Of a DNA stretch of 64,000 bases, positions 1 through 11,782 are shown piece by piece. A program made the translations under genes and the position numbers. The first letter of the stretch is position 1. Every line of letters begins with the position of its first letter. This DNA is from Pteria penguin (lineage: Eukaryota > Mollusca > Bivalvia > Pterioida > Pteriidae). The stretch is taken from positions 1,294,001-1,358,000 of the forward strand of contig CM068593.1 in NCBI GenBank assembly GCA_035048485.1, given 5' to 3'. The notes under the pieces were generated by a model that saw only the letters and a program-made list of their open reading frames with translations, ran no database searches and had not been told where the DNA came from.

Positions 1-257
1 TTCTTTTTTTTTTTTTTTTTTGTTAATACAAATATTATTTACTATATAGTTCGTATGTATGATAAGAATGTGTTCAATATGATCTCAATACCTCAAGCAA
101 ATAGCTGGGATGAAGTCTTCCATAATTCAAAATCTATCCGAATCACCCCATCACAAAACACAGTTTTTCACAGTGACGTCACCTGAAGGCCGACAAAACT
201 CCAATAAAGAACGTATTTCATGTGTTGTTTTATATTATGTTTGATGAATTTGGTATT
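1..257. other. AT-rich stretch, no gene seen
   Basis: The window opens with a poly-T run (about 7-22) followed by AT-rich sequence. I see no splice-flanked coding frame, repeat unit or hairpin of note. Confidence 0.5.
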
Positions 258-600
258 TTTTTTTGGGGGGGGGGGTTCTTATGTTGCGTTTAGCTCTTCT
301 TTTTTTTGTTCCTTTTTCTTTTAGCTTTGTTTGTTTGTGTGGCGTGTTTGGTGTGTATTACATTTCTTCTTTTATGTTCATATCATTTATATATTTTATT
401 TTATTTCAAGGTGTTTCATCTTTTTATCTTTCTTTTTTTTCTTCTGTTTGTTTGTTTGTTTTTATTTTGTTTTTGTTTCTTTTTTTCCGGGGGGTGTTTC
501 TAGGGGGGTTTTATATTTTGTTTTTATTTTTGTTTTCTTTGTTTGGTTTTTGTGTGCGTGCGGGGGGATAGGGGTTAAATTTCTTTTCTTTTAGTTTGAT
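258..600 (+). repeat. T/G-rich, strand-asymmetric low-complexity block
   Basis: The plus strand is almost entirely T and G, beginning with a T run joined to an 11-G run at about 258-276. The three overlapping frames here encode only Phe/Leu/Cys/Gly-rich peptides and are not genes. A closely similar block lies at 6218-6430, again with a T run joined to about 10 G. A read or assembly artefact is possible. Confidence 0.7.
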
Positions 601-1379
601 GATTATTGATTACTGAAGTGGTTTTATCAACAATCATGACATAATGTGCCCCTATGTGTTTTTCGAAGGAAATCACCAAACTGCCATTGTGATGACGTAT
701 GCGTACTCTACAGGGACTGCTGTCTAGACTATATAAGTGACAACAAATCTTCCATCATCGAGCGCACCCAAAGACTTGATCCACGAATCAGAAACTTCGC
801 TATATCTAGCAAATGTGGTGGAGCTGATAATATGTCTAAATCAGGGGTTTATATAATCTCCGAATGTCCAGATGGTCAAGGTAAATACTTTTCTTTTGGA
901 ATAGAATTTACGCTGCCTCACTGAAAAGTTATTGAACCTTGTTGTTAACACACGAAAAAACAATGGGAAACGTATGAGTAGCATGAATATCAACACACAG
1001 CTATTACAGGGATATTCTGTTCCTCAATGGAACAGCCTAAATGGATTTCGAATTACTAATTATAAATCTTCTTGTCCTACAGCTAAGTCAAATGTTTTCC
1101 CCTTCCCTTTGATCTCACATGTTATATAGTCTTAATATCTATATGCAAAGGTTTAAGAAAGATCTGTTATCGTAGATTACATATATTCTCTCCAGAAATA
1201 TATGCCTATTTTACAACGTTTGTAGTCAAGCGCCTCTCATTAAAGCATTAATGTACGTTTTCCTGTTGTAATCAAAGAAATATAACTCGGATAGTGTAAC
1301 TGTCGCTTAACTTGGGAGTTTAGTAGTAAGGTAAATATATTCTATTTACTATCATTACACTTTATTATTTATTTATTGT

Positions 1380-1455
1380 CCATTTGGAAGCAAAACGAAA
1401 AAAAAAAAAAAAAAGAAGAAAAAAGAAAAAGAAGGAAAAAAAAAAAAAACTCACG
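1380..1455. repeat. A-rich low-complexity run
   Basis: Purine-rich A/G sequence, mostly A, inside the putative intron between the first two receptor exons. Confidence 0.7.
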
Positions 1456-1753
1456 AAAAGTAAAAAGGAAACAAACCCCCAATGCCTGGTGTGGATAATA
1501 AAACCCCAAAAGCAATAGAAACTTATAGAATCCCGAGGCCAAATATCATCCTAGATACGATATTTGAAGTATCTCTCACTGTTTCGGCTGGTTCCGTTGC
1601 AAAGGTCCAAATATCTATGCATTGCATCTGACAAATGTGGTCATTATATAAGTAGAGAAAATCATAAAGACATAAGACTCAACGGCATTACAAAATCACA
1701 GAACAAAAAAAAAAATGCAAAAATTTTAGCTTGATATAATTAGAATACACAAA

Positions 1754-2175
1754 TCTTAGTGTGATGTAAGGCAAAATACAATAGTCTTAATGTGATGTAA
1801 GGCAAAATACAACAGTCATAGTGTGATGTAAGGCAAAATACAACAGTCTTATAGTGTGATGTAAGGCAAAATACAACAGTCTTACTGTGATGTAAGGCAA
1901 AATACAATAGTCATAGTGTGATGCAAGGCAAAATACAACAGTCTTAGTGTGATGCAAGGCAAAATACAACAGTCTTAGTGTGATGTAAGGCAAAATACAA
2001 CAGTCTTAGTGTGATGTAAGGTAAAATACAGCAGTCTTAGTGTGATGTAAGGCAAAATACAACAGTCTTACTGTGATGTAAGGCAAAATACAACAATTTT
2101 AGTGTTATATAAGGCAAACTACAACAATGTTAGTGTGATGTAAGGCGAATTACAACAGTCTTAGTGTGATGTAAG
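1754..2175 (+). repeat. 31-bp tandem repeat, about 14 copies
   Basis: The unit reads GTGTGATGTAAGGCAAAATA followed by CAACAGTCTTA, with point variants and a few short indels, the last copies being most diverged. It lies in the intron before the exon that starts at 2270. The open frame on the minus strand across it is a by-product of the repeat. Confidence 0.9.
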
Positions 2176-3039
2176 ACAAGAACCAAACAACGGTTTCTCC
2201 CCTTTACTTTACATTGTTTGATTCTATATTCTGTTCCTATTCATCAATTTCTTTGTATGTTTTACACAGATAATGAAGACCTACAACAGAGAGAATATGT
2301 TTTTGATCCAACATCATTGCTTAGAGTTTCGAATAAGGATGGCATGGACGTTTCCAGAACGCCGCGGTTTGCACGTTGTAATGGAGTGTTCGAATTTACA
2401 CAATGGCAAATAATGTTTGACCTTGATATATCTAAAAACACGGGTGAAGAAAAATGCAAAATAGATTTTCTGCATCTTAATGATACATTCACAACCAACA
2501 TTGTCCGTCGTTTGGCAGAGCACTGTCAATACGAATATATACCCCCTGCAGAAATAGAATTCGTTTTGTGTGATCAAGGATGTAGATTGTGAGGAAAGTC
2601 TCCATCAAAACACCGTAATATTGTCAACCTCATATAAAAACGAACAATGTTGTATCCAGCACAAACACCCTGAATGTGTTACTGGACAGTTCGGGTGTTC
2701 CTTTTATTCGGAAAATCATTGTATAAATGATAAAAGAAAATGTACGAACACAGGCATTAACAGCCTGTTGGTGCTCTATCCTTATCAAGATGCTTCGAAA
2801 CGAAATGAAGACGTAAGTATTGTATTATCCAGTCTAGTTCTGTTTGTTGTCGGTAACACTCTGCTGTATGCTTGAATAGTACAAAACAAAAGCCATCTGT
2901 ATTTGTGATATTTACATTAATAGTATGACATATTTTCGAGTTTATATCATTGCTTATATAAATATATAACATCTTATATATTTTTAATTTATATAAAATA
3001 AATGTGTTTATCGTTGGGTCGATATGGCTATTGGGGGAG

Positions 3040-3620
3040 AAAAATGCTCTCAGATATAAATATAATATGTTGAGATATCGGGACACTTATTTTGTTCAAA
3101 GTAACAGTGATTCGAAATTTAATACACTGAACATGCCGTATTTTTTGTTGACAATATTTATTGTATTCGGTGACCAAGTATTCCTATGGGCACAAAATGT
3201 GCGTCTGTACTAGCAGTTTCTTTTTTTGTTCGCACAAAGTTAATTTATGCAAAATCTTCTGTATCAACATAAAATGAAACTGGCAAAGACCTTTGATTTA
3301 ATATTCAAATATATTGATGACGTTTCGCTTATAAATAATAAAATCTTTGATACAGATGTGCACGAAAGATATCCGAACTCTAAATTAAAGATTCAACGAT
3401 TCGAATTCCTGCTCTTCGTACATAGATTTTCAACCAAATATTTACATTAAGATACTACCTCAATGTATTGCAAACATGACTATTACAATTATAGTAACTT
3501 TTTGTTACACAGGTAGAATGTTTCTTTGTCACATGCTTATTGTGTATATGTCTCAACTGAACCGATACGCAAGAGCTTTCATACCTTTTCAGCGAGAGAT
3601 AGGTTCTTTACTCTTCTTCT
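3040..3620 (+). mobile_element. Penelope-like element, reverse transcriptase fragment 1
   Basis: Frames broken by stops and shifts carry consecutive signatures of Penelope-like reverse transcriptases: DTYFVQSNSDSK, then TIFIVFGDQVF (the 'DNIF..FGG.VF' block), then KYIDDVSLINN (the catalytic YxDD box, with both Asp kept), then a degenerate YMSQLNRYARA C-terminal block near 3545-3590. It lacks the N-terminal part and any endonuclease. It lies inside the intron of the decayed receptor gene and runs into a microsatellite at 3610. It is a dead fragment of a different family from the element at 54-57 kb. Confidence 0.75.
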
Positions 3621-3637
3621 TCTTCTTCTTCTTCTTC

Positions 3638-3692
<55 letters not shown>

Positions 3693-3712
3693 TATTATTA
3701 TTATTTCATTAA
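3606..3712 (+). repeat. (TTC)n-(TTA)n microsatellite
   Basis: About 30 bases of TTC repeats followed by about 70 bases of TTA repeats with one interruption. The Leu/Ile/Phe-rich open frames here are repeat artefacts. It directly follows the reverse transcriptase fragment, which fits the preference of Penelope-like elements for microsatellites. Confidence 0.95.
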
Positions 3713-4086
3713 GTGGAATAAAAATATACCAAACGCGCAAGCTAAGAGATTATATATTCATTTAACAACAATTAAATACAGGCAAAGGGAAATACGAGTA
3801 CATAATTACATATCATAAATGCACGTCATTCAGATACAATGTTAACCATATAAAGGAATTCTATTATATAAAACATACCTTTTAATTTTGTGCACCATAT
3901 GCGCATTTCTACAATATATGTCTCTTCAGTGATGCTCGTGGCCGAATGATTGGAATTCTCATAATATATAAATATTTGAAAAGCAGTGATGGAAATACAC
4001 CTCTTCTGATCTGTTCGAACCCGGTGCTTTTTAAACACAAGCTTTGCACCTGACCGATTTTGTAAAGCCAGCTCCCTACCTACATG

Positions 4087-4120
<34 letters not shown>

Positions 4121-4415
4121 TCACCCATCAGCAAATGGGCAGACGGATGGACGGATAAATGGACAGACAAATATGTGGACGAAAATGTATGATATGATCT
4201 GATAATGATATATGTTTTATGAGATCTCTGCTACAAACTCAGTAAGTGTGGCATTAATGTAAAATACGAAGGTAAGGGAAAATATACTTATAGTCATAAT
4301 CTATTCAGATACAATATAAATCTCGAGTAAATGATAAGTGTTTATATTAAGAAATTATATATTTAATTACTTTGGTTATGTAATTCTTACTATTTCAATA
4401 TAATCTTCGTTTCAG
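3713..4415. other. Intronic/intergenic AT-rich sequence
   Basis: Nothing coding is visible. There is a short A/AAAAG low-complexity run at 4086-4120 and a polypyrimidine-AG acceptor at its right edge (4403-4415). Confidence 0.4.
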
Positions 4416-5119
4416 GGCATAGGGAGTGGGCAAGAGCTTAGGGTTGGCAATATGCTCTTCAAAACAAAAATTTTTCTTGTTGCTGACGGAAGTTTGGATT
4501 TGAAACACATTTACCTGTTAGTCGACTCAGTGTATCTTTTCATGAATTCTGCTCAAAAGATCGCCAGAATTTCAAATTCAATAGCAGTACTTTATCAAGA
4601 GCTTGAAGAGTTTCACTTCTACAGCTAGCAATACACGTTCAATGTGACGATTACCTACAGACCAAAGACGTAACAAGACTCCGACTGTGGATCGAAAATG
4701 TGAATATTGAATTTACGCTCACAGATATCGATTCGAACACGACCTTCATCAAAACGTCACACGGAGAAGCAGTCACTTACCAATGTGTTGCCTGTCCACA
4801 AAGCTTTCTACGATACGATCCGAAGTACTTGATAACCGTATCGGGGACTGTCTTTTTACCTCGTACAATGGTAAGGTACAGCTCACCTCATCATCTTAAC
4901 TACGGCAATGAGTATCCTACCAAAATGTGCTCCGAGATACGTCTAACATTCAAGATCGCTCACAACAACACGGACTTCTCTTACTACTGCGAACAACCAG
5001 AAAAGAGTTTTACCAATATGGCTTCCAGAAGACGAGCTTTGGTGACTTCTTTGACGGCATTGTTTCTACTGTGCGTTAAGCTTACCTCTTGTCATCGAAT
5101 ATTGGAAATACTTCTTTAA
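4416..5119 (+). pseudogene. Receptor-like ectodomain, downstream exon remnant
   Basis: After a CTTCGTTTCAG acceptor (ends 4415) a phase-0 frame matches the phase left by the donor at 2812. It is open to a TAG at about 4626 and contains KTKIFLVADGSLDL. A second frame is open from 4700 to 5119. It contains YQCVACP, a YYCEQPEKS stretch and a final hydrophobic segment that could be a membrane helix. The two frames are out of register, so at least one indel and one stop intervene. I read it as a broken downstream exon of the gene starting near 669, but I do not recognise a specific domain. Confidence 0.35.
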
Positions 5120-5598
5120 TGCATGTGAAGTATATATGATATCTCACACAGCTTAGTCAGACTGATCTTGTTGAGACTTAGTGGGTCATTAATTGCTTGT
5201 AGGTCATCCCTGTCAGATGCTCTATTGGTTCCACTGCTTTGAGATGAGATTTCCTTTATTAAAAGTGTGTGCCATTTTGGGCTTTTCACGAAAACATAAT
5301 AAATTACTATATTGCCTATGGGTACCGGATCTATTGTTCTATTTTAATTCACCATCCTCTTACGAACTTTAAATGTAAAAGAGAAGAGAGAAGACATTAT
5401 GACTAAGCTATATGACACAAATCAAGAAAGACATACACATAAAAGATTCAAATGAATACAGGATATATATATCGATTGAATTGCAATCTACTATATCGAC
5501 TTTGGACGGCCAATTTAAGTAAGAAACCTTAAAGACTTATACCTCGTAATTCTCCAAACAAACTTTAAAATTTTGATTTACAAAATATTCTTTTGGGA
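5120..5598. other. No gene seen
   Basis: AT-rich sequence with a 'TCGACTTTGGACGGCCAATT' stretch near 5497-5517. It is a diverged form of a motif (ACCGACTT.GGACGGTCA) that recurs at 6555, 8531, 44922 and 53870 and so marks a dispersed repeat. Confidence 0.4.
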
Positions 5599-5599
5599 A

Positions 5600-5965
5600 A
5601 CGCTAACATAATAAGATACGATATGCAAGAGCACGTCTATCTTATGACTGATTTTTCATTCTGACGGTCCCGGCTAACAAATAATCTATTCAGACCCTGG
5701 CTACGAACGTAAGTATGTGTAAAGCTGTTACTGAGGAAGTTCCTGTGGTCCCATACAAGGATATTGTTGTAGAGTATGGGATTCACCATTTCCATAATAT
5801 TAAATGATATTCTGGAAAACGGTCATTTACAGTAACACCCCTTTACTGATTTGACAAATTACAACGTTACCATCGAACACGAGAAGTTTCTACAGAACAT
5901 TTGTGATGAGTATTGCACGCTGGCTGGAGAAGCTCACTCCTTCTGGACATCCTGTTTGGGATTGG
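5600..5965 (+). mobile_element. Penelope-like element, C-terminal fragment 2
   Basis: A degraded frame begins with YARARLSYD, matching the 'RYARAxxxYxxF' block after the catalytic core of Penelope-like reverse transcriptases. It is followed by RKF and a LNDIL segment, the typical order of the thumb/C-terminal region. Multiple stops and shifts are present. The same region in the fragment at 17.2-18.1 kb shares TACTGAGGAAGTT-like text in the same order, which supports the assignment. Confidence 0.55.
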
Positions 5966-6217
5966 CAATTGTTCTTTCTGGTAATAGCACCACCAGTTTG
6001 CAGTGTTTTAATTAGGCATTGAATATCGGACAACTAACAATGTATTCTCAAATAGCAAATACATGACCACACTGGCAAGGTTGCTTTTTCAATAAAAAAT
6101 TTAGCTAAGATCTTATCATATATGCATCACTTTAGGTATAAGACAAAGGTCGATGGATATCTCCGAGAAACGTCATTCCTGTGTGTCAACCATACACCAA
6201 AGAAAAAGGTGACCTTT

Positions 6218-6430
6218 ATTTTTGTTTTAAGTTTAGTTTCTTATTTTCATTTTTTTTTTCTTTTTGTTTGTTTTTGGGTTTTCTTTTTTTTTGGGGGGGG
6301 GGTGTCTTTGGGTTTTGTATTTGGGGTTTTTTGTATTTTTTTTTTATCTTATTTTATTATGGTTTTTTTTTTTCGGTGTTTGTTTGCTTATTTTTTACTT
6401 TTTTATTTGGGGGATCGTTTCATTATGTTT
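6218..6430 (+). repeat. T/G-rich low-complexity block
   Basis: Same character as 258-600: long T runs, a 10-G run near 6293-6302, and almost no A or C on the plus strand. The overlapping Phe/Gly/Leu frames are not genes. It is followed by a (GATT)n tract at 6438-6480. Confidence 0.7.
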
Positions 6431-6546
6431 TGTTATTATTGATTAATCAATTGATTAATTGATTGATTGATTGGTTGATTTTAAGAATACATACCTAATG
6501 TGAAATTAACGGTATACAAAGTATAAGAAAATTACGAAACACACTA

Positions 6547-7412
6547 ATGATGCCTTACCGACTTTGGAACGTCAACTGATGTTACTACCTTCAGTCCGTT
6601 GATGTGTTTATCACATGTCGTGGATTTCTACTGCGCCTGTACACAACAAAAACATAAACTATCATCGAGGTAAGTTGAGATATAACTATAACAAGAAAGG
6701 CAATCAAGCTTCACACAAAAGCAAGAGTTGTCCTTCTTTGTTTATTGCAATACCTGTACTGAAGTTTGAATATCATAAAGAAATCGATGATGTTTGGTGG
6801 GAATATTTTGTCACAATACATTCAGTTTAGTCTGGTGTATGTTCACTTCTTTTTTATACCGGTAATTTCAATAATTCTTTTTCTGAATATTTCCATCCAT
6901 GTGCGCCCATGATATCACCTTTAAAGAAAAGTATTTTTGGGATAGCAATAACAATGTCATCTTGCTTCGAAAATTAATAATATGACACAAAAAGCAACAT
7001 AGTTGTGACATTATATTTATGGGCAAATAAAGATAAATAATAATGAAATATAAATTAATAGATAGATAAATAAATCAATACATAATAAATAACCTCATCG
7101 CTTTCTTTAATTCACAACTGTGGTCAGAAAACAACTTCTTGTTTATCCCACATAACATGTTAGTACAATCTTGTTTGACATGAGTTTTATCGTATTGTTT
7201 ACTAGAGATCGAACACAAAATGCCATCGTAAGAGTGGAGTGTCATTCCAAAGCCAAATGCGTAAAAGGATTTTAATCTGAAACAATAGCCTGGTCATTTA
7301 ATTGACATTGGCTTATTTTTTAATAATGTTTTTGTCGGTAAATTATATAGGTTTAGACAAACGAAAAGGGGAGATAATTTTTACGATAAAAATAACATTG
7401 ATTGTTTATAGG
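6547..7412 (+). repeat. Left copy of a diverged direct duplication
   Basis: Long matching blocks recur in the same order at 8521-9761: the ACCGACTT.GG start, CTATCATCGAGGTAAG, CAAGAGTTGTCCTTCTTT, and GGTCAGAAAACAA..TCTTG. The copies differ by many substitutions and indels. No coding frame is conserved between them, so I treat it as a non-coding duplicated repeat. The short frame at 6615-6830 lies in this copy and has no support. Confidence 0.75.
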
Positions 7413-7593
7413 TGTATCAGTTAGGATTTTTGGGAGGTGGTTATTGTTTTATGTGGTGACAAGGTTATCTTCAACCATGTGGGTGACGTCATCTGACTGA
7501 AGCATTACACAGAACAATTTATTGTGATCATTTCATTTCAGTGGCGTAACTAGTTTAAACGGCACTCTTCTACCACGAATTTTAAACCACTTA

Positions 7594-7767
7594 GGGGTTA
7601 CCATGCGAGTGTTTTTACAAGAACTGATAGGGTATCGGCGAATATCCTGTCAGAAACTGAGTTTCACTGCAAGGCGTTAGCCGAGCTGTGAAACAGAAAT
7701 TTTTTAAACGAGGGGAATTTGCCGATACCCTGTCAGTTTTTTAGTAAAACACAAGCATGGTAACCCC
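7594..7767. mobile_element. Small inverted-repeat element (MITE candidate)
   Basis: The left end GGGGTTACCATGC is repeated in reverse complement at the right end (GCATGGTAACCCC). Complementarity continues inward through AACTGA.AGGGTATCGGC, giving imperfect terminal inverted repeats of about 50 bases around an approximately 70-base core. No target duplication is unambiguous: the flanks read TTA and ATT. Confidence 0.6.
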
Positions 7768-7867
7768 ATTCTAATGCATTTGGCAAAACAAAAAATACAA
7801 CTAGAGGCACAGAGTTATGATTATCTAAGCCAAGTCGTTAACCCACAGTCAAATAAAAAAATGTTAG

Positions 7868-7962
7868 GATACCGTGACGTCACAAATCAGAAACTGCAGG
7901 GTATCGTGACGTCATATCAAATACTGCAAGGATATCGTGAATACCCTTGCAGTTTTAAAAAT
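7868..7962 (+). repeat. Three tandem ~31-bp units carrying TGACGTCA
   Basis: Three adjacent units each begin GGATA(C/T)CGTGA or GGTATCGTGA and end in ACTGCA(A/G). The first two contain the palindrome TGACGTCA, the CRE consensus. The 'GTATCG...CTGCAG' wording also occurs in the neighbouring inverted-repeat element. Regulatory activity is not shown. Confidence 0.6.
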
Positions 7963-8020
7963 CGGGGCAGCCATATGAGATCGCGTGTTACAAACAAATC
8001 GCATTAGAATTGGGCTTTAT

Positions 8021-8203
8021 TCCGGTGGTTGTTGGTTAGTTTGTTTGGTATTTTACGGTCGCTTTCAACAAAATTTTCAGTTATATCGCGACATGGAAGC
8101 AGGAGGTAACCAACCTCTTAAACATAGTGGCGCAACCCGGGAATCGAATCCGGATTGTCGGCTACGCAAACTAAGCGCTTAACCACTGTACCAAGACTGT
8201 CCC
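8021..8203 (-). mobile_element. tRNA-derived SINE, copy 1
   Basis: Read on the minus strand it has a tRNA-like head with a box-A-like TGGTACAGTGGTTAAGCGC and a box-B-like GGATTCGATTCCCGG. A unique body (CATGTCGCGATATAACTGAAA) and a tail ending in short GT-rich repeats follow. It is about 85-90% like copies 3-5 by eye. CTTTAT flanks both sides, a possible short target duplication. Confidence 0.8.
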
Positions 8204-8520
8204 TTTATGAAGCATTGCACAAGCAATGCGATATCCATTTAACTATGAAAATATTGGTCGTCCCTATTTCATTTGATAAACACCGAGCGGTTGAAAAATT
8301 CGCAAACAAATACAAACCATAACAGAGATAAAAAGAAAACAAAATATATTCTTAGTTGAAGATCTGGATATGAACCACAACCTATGAATCATTCTCTACA
8401 ACAGCAAAACCAACAAAAAATGATGTTGATGTTCATTAAAAGAAACCATGCGACAATCTCCGCTAAAGACATATACATGTTCAGTAAATAGAAAAAGAAG
8501 AAACACCACAACAGACTAAA

Positions 8521-9761
8521 ATGATGCCGTACCGACTTGGGACGGTCAATTTGAAGTTACTACCATCAGTCCGTTGATGTAGTTATCACATGTTTATATA
8601 TTCCAATTACTCCCTGTGACTCTGTAACAACATACACTATCATCGAGGTAAGATTATATCAAACCACACAAGAAAGGCATCAAAGCAATCACACGAAGCA
8701 AGAGTTGTCCTTCTTTATTCATCCATTACACTTTGCAGGTATTTTCGCAAAGAATCATACGTACAATGTAATTTGTTTTACGTACTTGCAAATTAATCCC
8801 TAAGTCATTAAGGAATCCATAAAAACCGGATGGAAAAAAGCTTACGATTTCTTTGTGTCTGCTGTAGATTACAAAGAAGTCTATGATTAGTTTGTTCGGA
8901 ATATTTTGTCACAAACGCATTCAATTTTAGTCTTTTAGCGTCTATGTTCACTTTTTTTTTTCTTTTCTTTTTTTTTTTTTATCATTTCAATAATTCATTA
9001 TTAGTTTTCCCATTGCCAGGAATCCATTGAGCATTGTTGTGGAGTGCTACAGTAATAAATCTGTTATTTTTCGTGTTTTACATTGTTACGTTGATTTTTT
9101 TAATTATCAGAGTTGGGTTGGGAATGATTGATTGAGTATTTCCATACGCGTTTGCCAATGGCAGCATCTTTAAACATATGTATTCTATGAATTACAATGT
9201 TATGACGTCATCTTGCTTCGAAATTTTTAAAACATGATACAAAAAGAAATATAATTATATTTTATTTATGGATATATATCGATATATAATAACTAACAAT
9301 ATAAATATATAAGATAAATAAATAAATAATAATAAATGATTAAATAAATAAGAAAATAAATAAAATGAATGAATAAATAAATAAAATAAATAAATACATA
9401 AATAGATAAATAAATCAATCAAAAGACCCTCAATGCTTCCTATAGTCCAGATCTGTGGTCAGAAAACAATTTCTTGTTTATCCTACATAACAAGTTACTA
9501 CAATCTTGCTTGACATGAGCTTTATCGTATTGTTTACCACAGGACGGACACAAATTCCCGGAATTTCCCATCCCTAAGGTAACATTCCCAGTCTAAAACC
9601 AAATGCGTAAAAGGATTTTATTCTGAAACCACAGCTTGGTCATTCAGTGACGGACTAAGACTTATTTTTTGGGGGGTTTTTTTATTGGTAAATAAGATAT
9701 GTTTAGATAAATTAATGGGAAAAATATCTCTTACGTTAAAGTAGCAATTATTGTTTACAAA
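8521..9761 (+). repeat. Right copy of the diverged direct duplication
   Basis: Paralogue of 6547-7412, longer because of a T-rich run (8950-8980), extra sequence around 9000-9180 and an AATA-type microsatellite (9300-9420). There is no conserved frame. Confidence 0.75.
9300..9422 (+). repeat. (AATA)n-like microsatellite
   Basis: AAATAAATAAATAA-type repeats with frequent interruptions. Confidence 0.9.
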
Positions 9762-9954
9762 TAGATGTACAGGTTTGTTTGTGGGATTCCTTTTTCTATG
9801 TGGCAAAAGTATAATCTCAAGTGCGGATCCAAAGCGATGGGCAGGGAGTGTGGACCCACCCCGAGATTCGGCGATAATTACCTTTCTTGTTATTTTTCGA
9901 TGTAAAATGAATAATTTCACACACAAAAACATGATAGGACTCCCTCTCGGAAAG

Positions 9955-10235
9955 TTAATTGCAATTGGGGTGGACTCCCTCACCCTCCAGTATTTCTGGA
10001 TCCCCGCTTGTCATTATGGTAACGTCATCCCTGCCTGACGCATCGTACAGAACATTGAGACCTATGCCATACATGTACCCACCCAATACAGGGATGAACT
10101 GTACTGTGTCACGCCAACCGTCCACGTGGGCCCTTGGTATTTGCAGGCAAAGACTTAAACCCAGGACCTCTTGATCTCTTAACGATCCTACTCTTGGGTT
10201 CCAGGTGTACAGTAAGTCCATTGTTTCTTATATTG
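9955..10235 (-). mobile_element. tRNA-related SINE, second family (candidate)
   Basis: On the minus strand near 10,150-10,215 a box-A-like stretch (GAGTAGGATCGTTAAGAG) precedes a box-B-like GGTCCTGGGTTTAAGTC. It is followed by an approximately 200-base body that ends in GGATCCAGAAATACTGGAGG. That terminal wording resembles other dispersed repeats in the window (near 44,735 and 49,675). The open frames on both strands across it are not supported as genes. Confidence 0.4.
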
Positions 10236-11682
10236 GCATACACAGGGTATCGGCTGATTGTAAAATCTTGGCCTGAGAAAGACTCATACATAACGTGATT
10301 GCTTTGCGGTGTTTAAATACTAGGCAACTAAACAAGTAAAACCTACCAACGGATTTTTTAATTCCGGATATAAAAAACACTACATTGATGTCAATTATAT
10401 CTTTTGGCCAAACCTCTCTCTCTCTCTTGAGGTTCTGGGTTTGAGTTTTTCACTTGATAACGGAATCCAATCCCACACTTTTCTAACTCTGTTGTTATAC
10501 GACTTTAGCAGAATTCTTGTTCTGGTTGGATGGGGAATAGGTATGGGGTATTTGTAAATATATGAATTCTTTTTCGTTCCTTCTAAACTATACGTCTCTT
10601 CTCAGTTTCCTTCTTTCCTTCCTGATCACTTCTTTCTAAATGAAATTTATTTGAGAACAAAAAAAAAAAAAAAAGAGCAAAACTCAACTTTATATTGAAT
10701 CAAAAATTTATTATAATACTATACGAATATAAATAATTAACTGAGGTATTGATCCACAATCTGGCGCCATCATGACGTCATCAAAACTATTCTGGATTTC
10801 AGATACAATACACAACATGCAAATACGTACATTTATATGCTATAAATAGAAGAGGTCAAGGACGAGTACAATGCTCTGAGTGTTGGTGTTAGATGGAAGA
10901 GAGACAAAATTGATATGAATATTATAATTTAATAAATAAATATGAAATTGAATAATATAAAAAGACAAATGTTTATTGTTTCTTTTCGCGGAAGATAAAT
11001 TTAATTAAAATTGGTATAACTGAGAAATGTTCCTCGGCTGAAAAACACCCCCCCCCTTTCAAAATAACAACAACAACAACAATAATAATAATAATAATAA
11101 TAATAATATAAAAAAACAACCTTTCTATAGACCTTTCACTTTTACTGATGTTTTGTTTGGCAAATGATAATGAATCCCGTAAAATATTCGACGTCATAAT
11201 AAAGCATTGTGTCTGACGTCATTTTGCGTGAACAGTTATTATTTTGCTAACACATATGTCAGTCCCGCAGTCAGAGCGAGAGGATCTATACATCCAATTT
11301 CTGAAGTTGATGTAAAGATTTGAGGAATTCGCTCTTCGAATATATTTCGATCCAGTTACAGTTAGTTTTCTTTAAATTTTTCTTTAAAAAAAGCAATGAA
11401 CATCAAAAATATCTCTTACGATCGCTTTAAGATAATCATTTATCCTGATCTACCCTCGAAAAGCGCCATCTAGAGGGGTTACTGATAAGCTAGCTACAAA
11501 TGTAGATCCAATGGTTTAAAAAAAATAGTTTAGGAAAGGCGTGTAAGTGAGTGTGGATGGGTGTTAAGACAGGTAAGAACTGTCAGCAGGGTGAAGAAGC
11601 GTGATTGATGCAATCTTTTCCCGAAAATTGAAATTGAAAAGAAAGCATACCCGCGCTTTGTTTAAGCCTTACAATGCCATGT

Positions 11683-11715
<33 letters not shown>

Positions 11716-11743
11716 CCAAGACAGACAATCAATCAATCAACCA

Positions 11744-11782
<39 letters not shown>

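Larger units (their letters stand above)
669..2812 (+). pseudogene. Somatomedin-B-like receptor ectodomain, first two recognisable exons
   Basis: The first exon runs from an acceptor after a pyrimidine tract (about 669) to a donor at 880/881. It encodes a Cys-rich segment containing CHCDDVC and DCCLDY, the signature spacing of a somatomedin-B domain, then a YIISECPDG segment. The second exon begins at 2270 after a TTTACACAG acceptor and ends at a strong GTAAGT donor at 2813. Phase 1 is preserved across the intron. It contains an FARCNGV...W segment of the kind I associate with extracellular parts of invertebrate adhesion/Methuselah-like GPCRs. A single-base frameshift near 2570 separates two otherwise open, Cys-rich stretches. 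The intron holds the 31-bp tandem repeat. The SMB call rests on motif recognition, the receptor class is inference, and no complete reading frame exists here. Confidence 0.45.

Noticed and set aside
1787..1993. Minus-strand repeat peptide (YFALHHT units)
   Set aside because: A by-product of the 31-base tandem repeat inside an intron.
9618..10291. Overlapping open frames on both strands near 10 kb
   Set aside because: They coincide with a tRNA-related SINE candidate and a duplicated non-coding segment. No domain or splice signal supports a gene.
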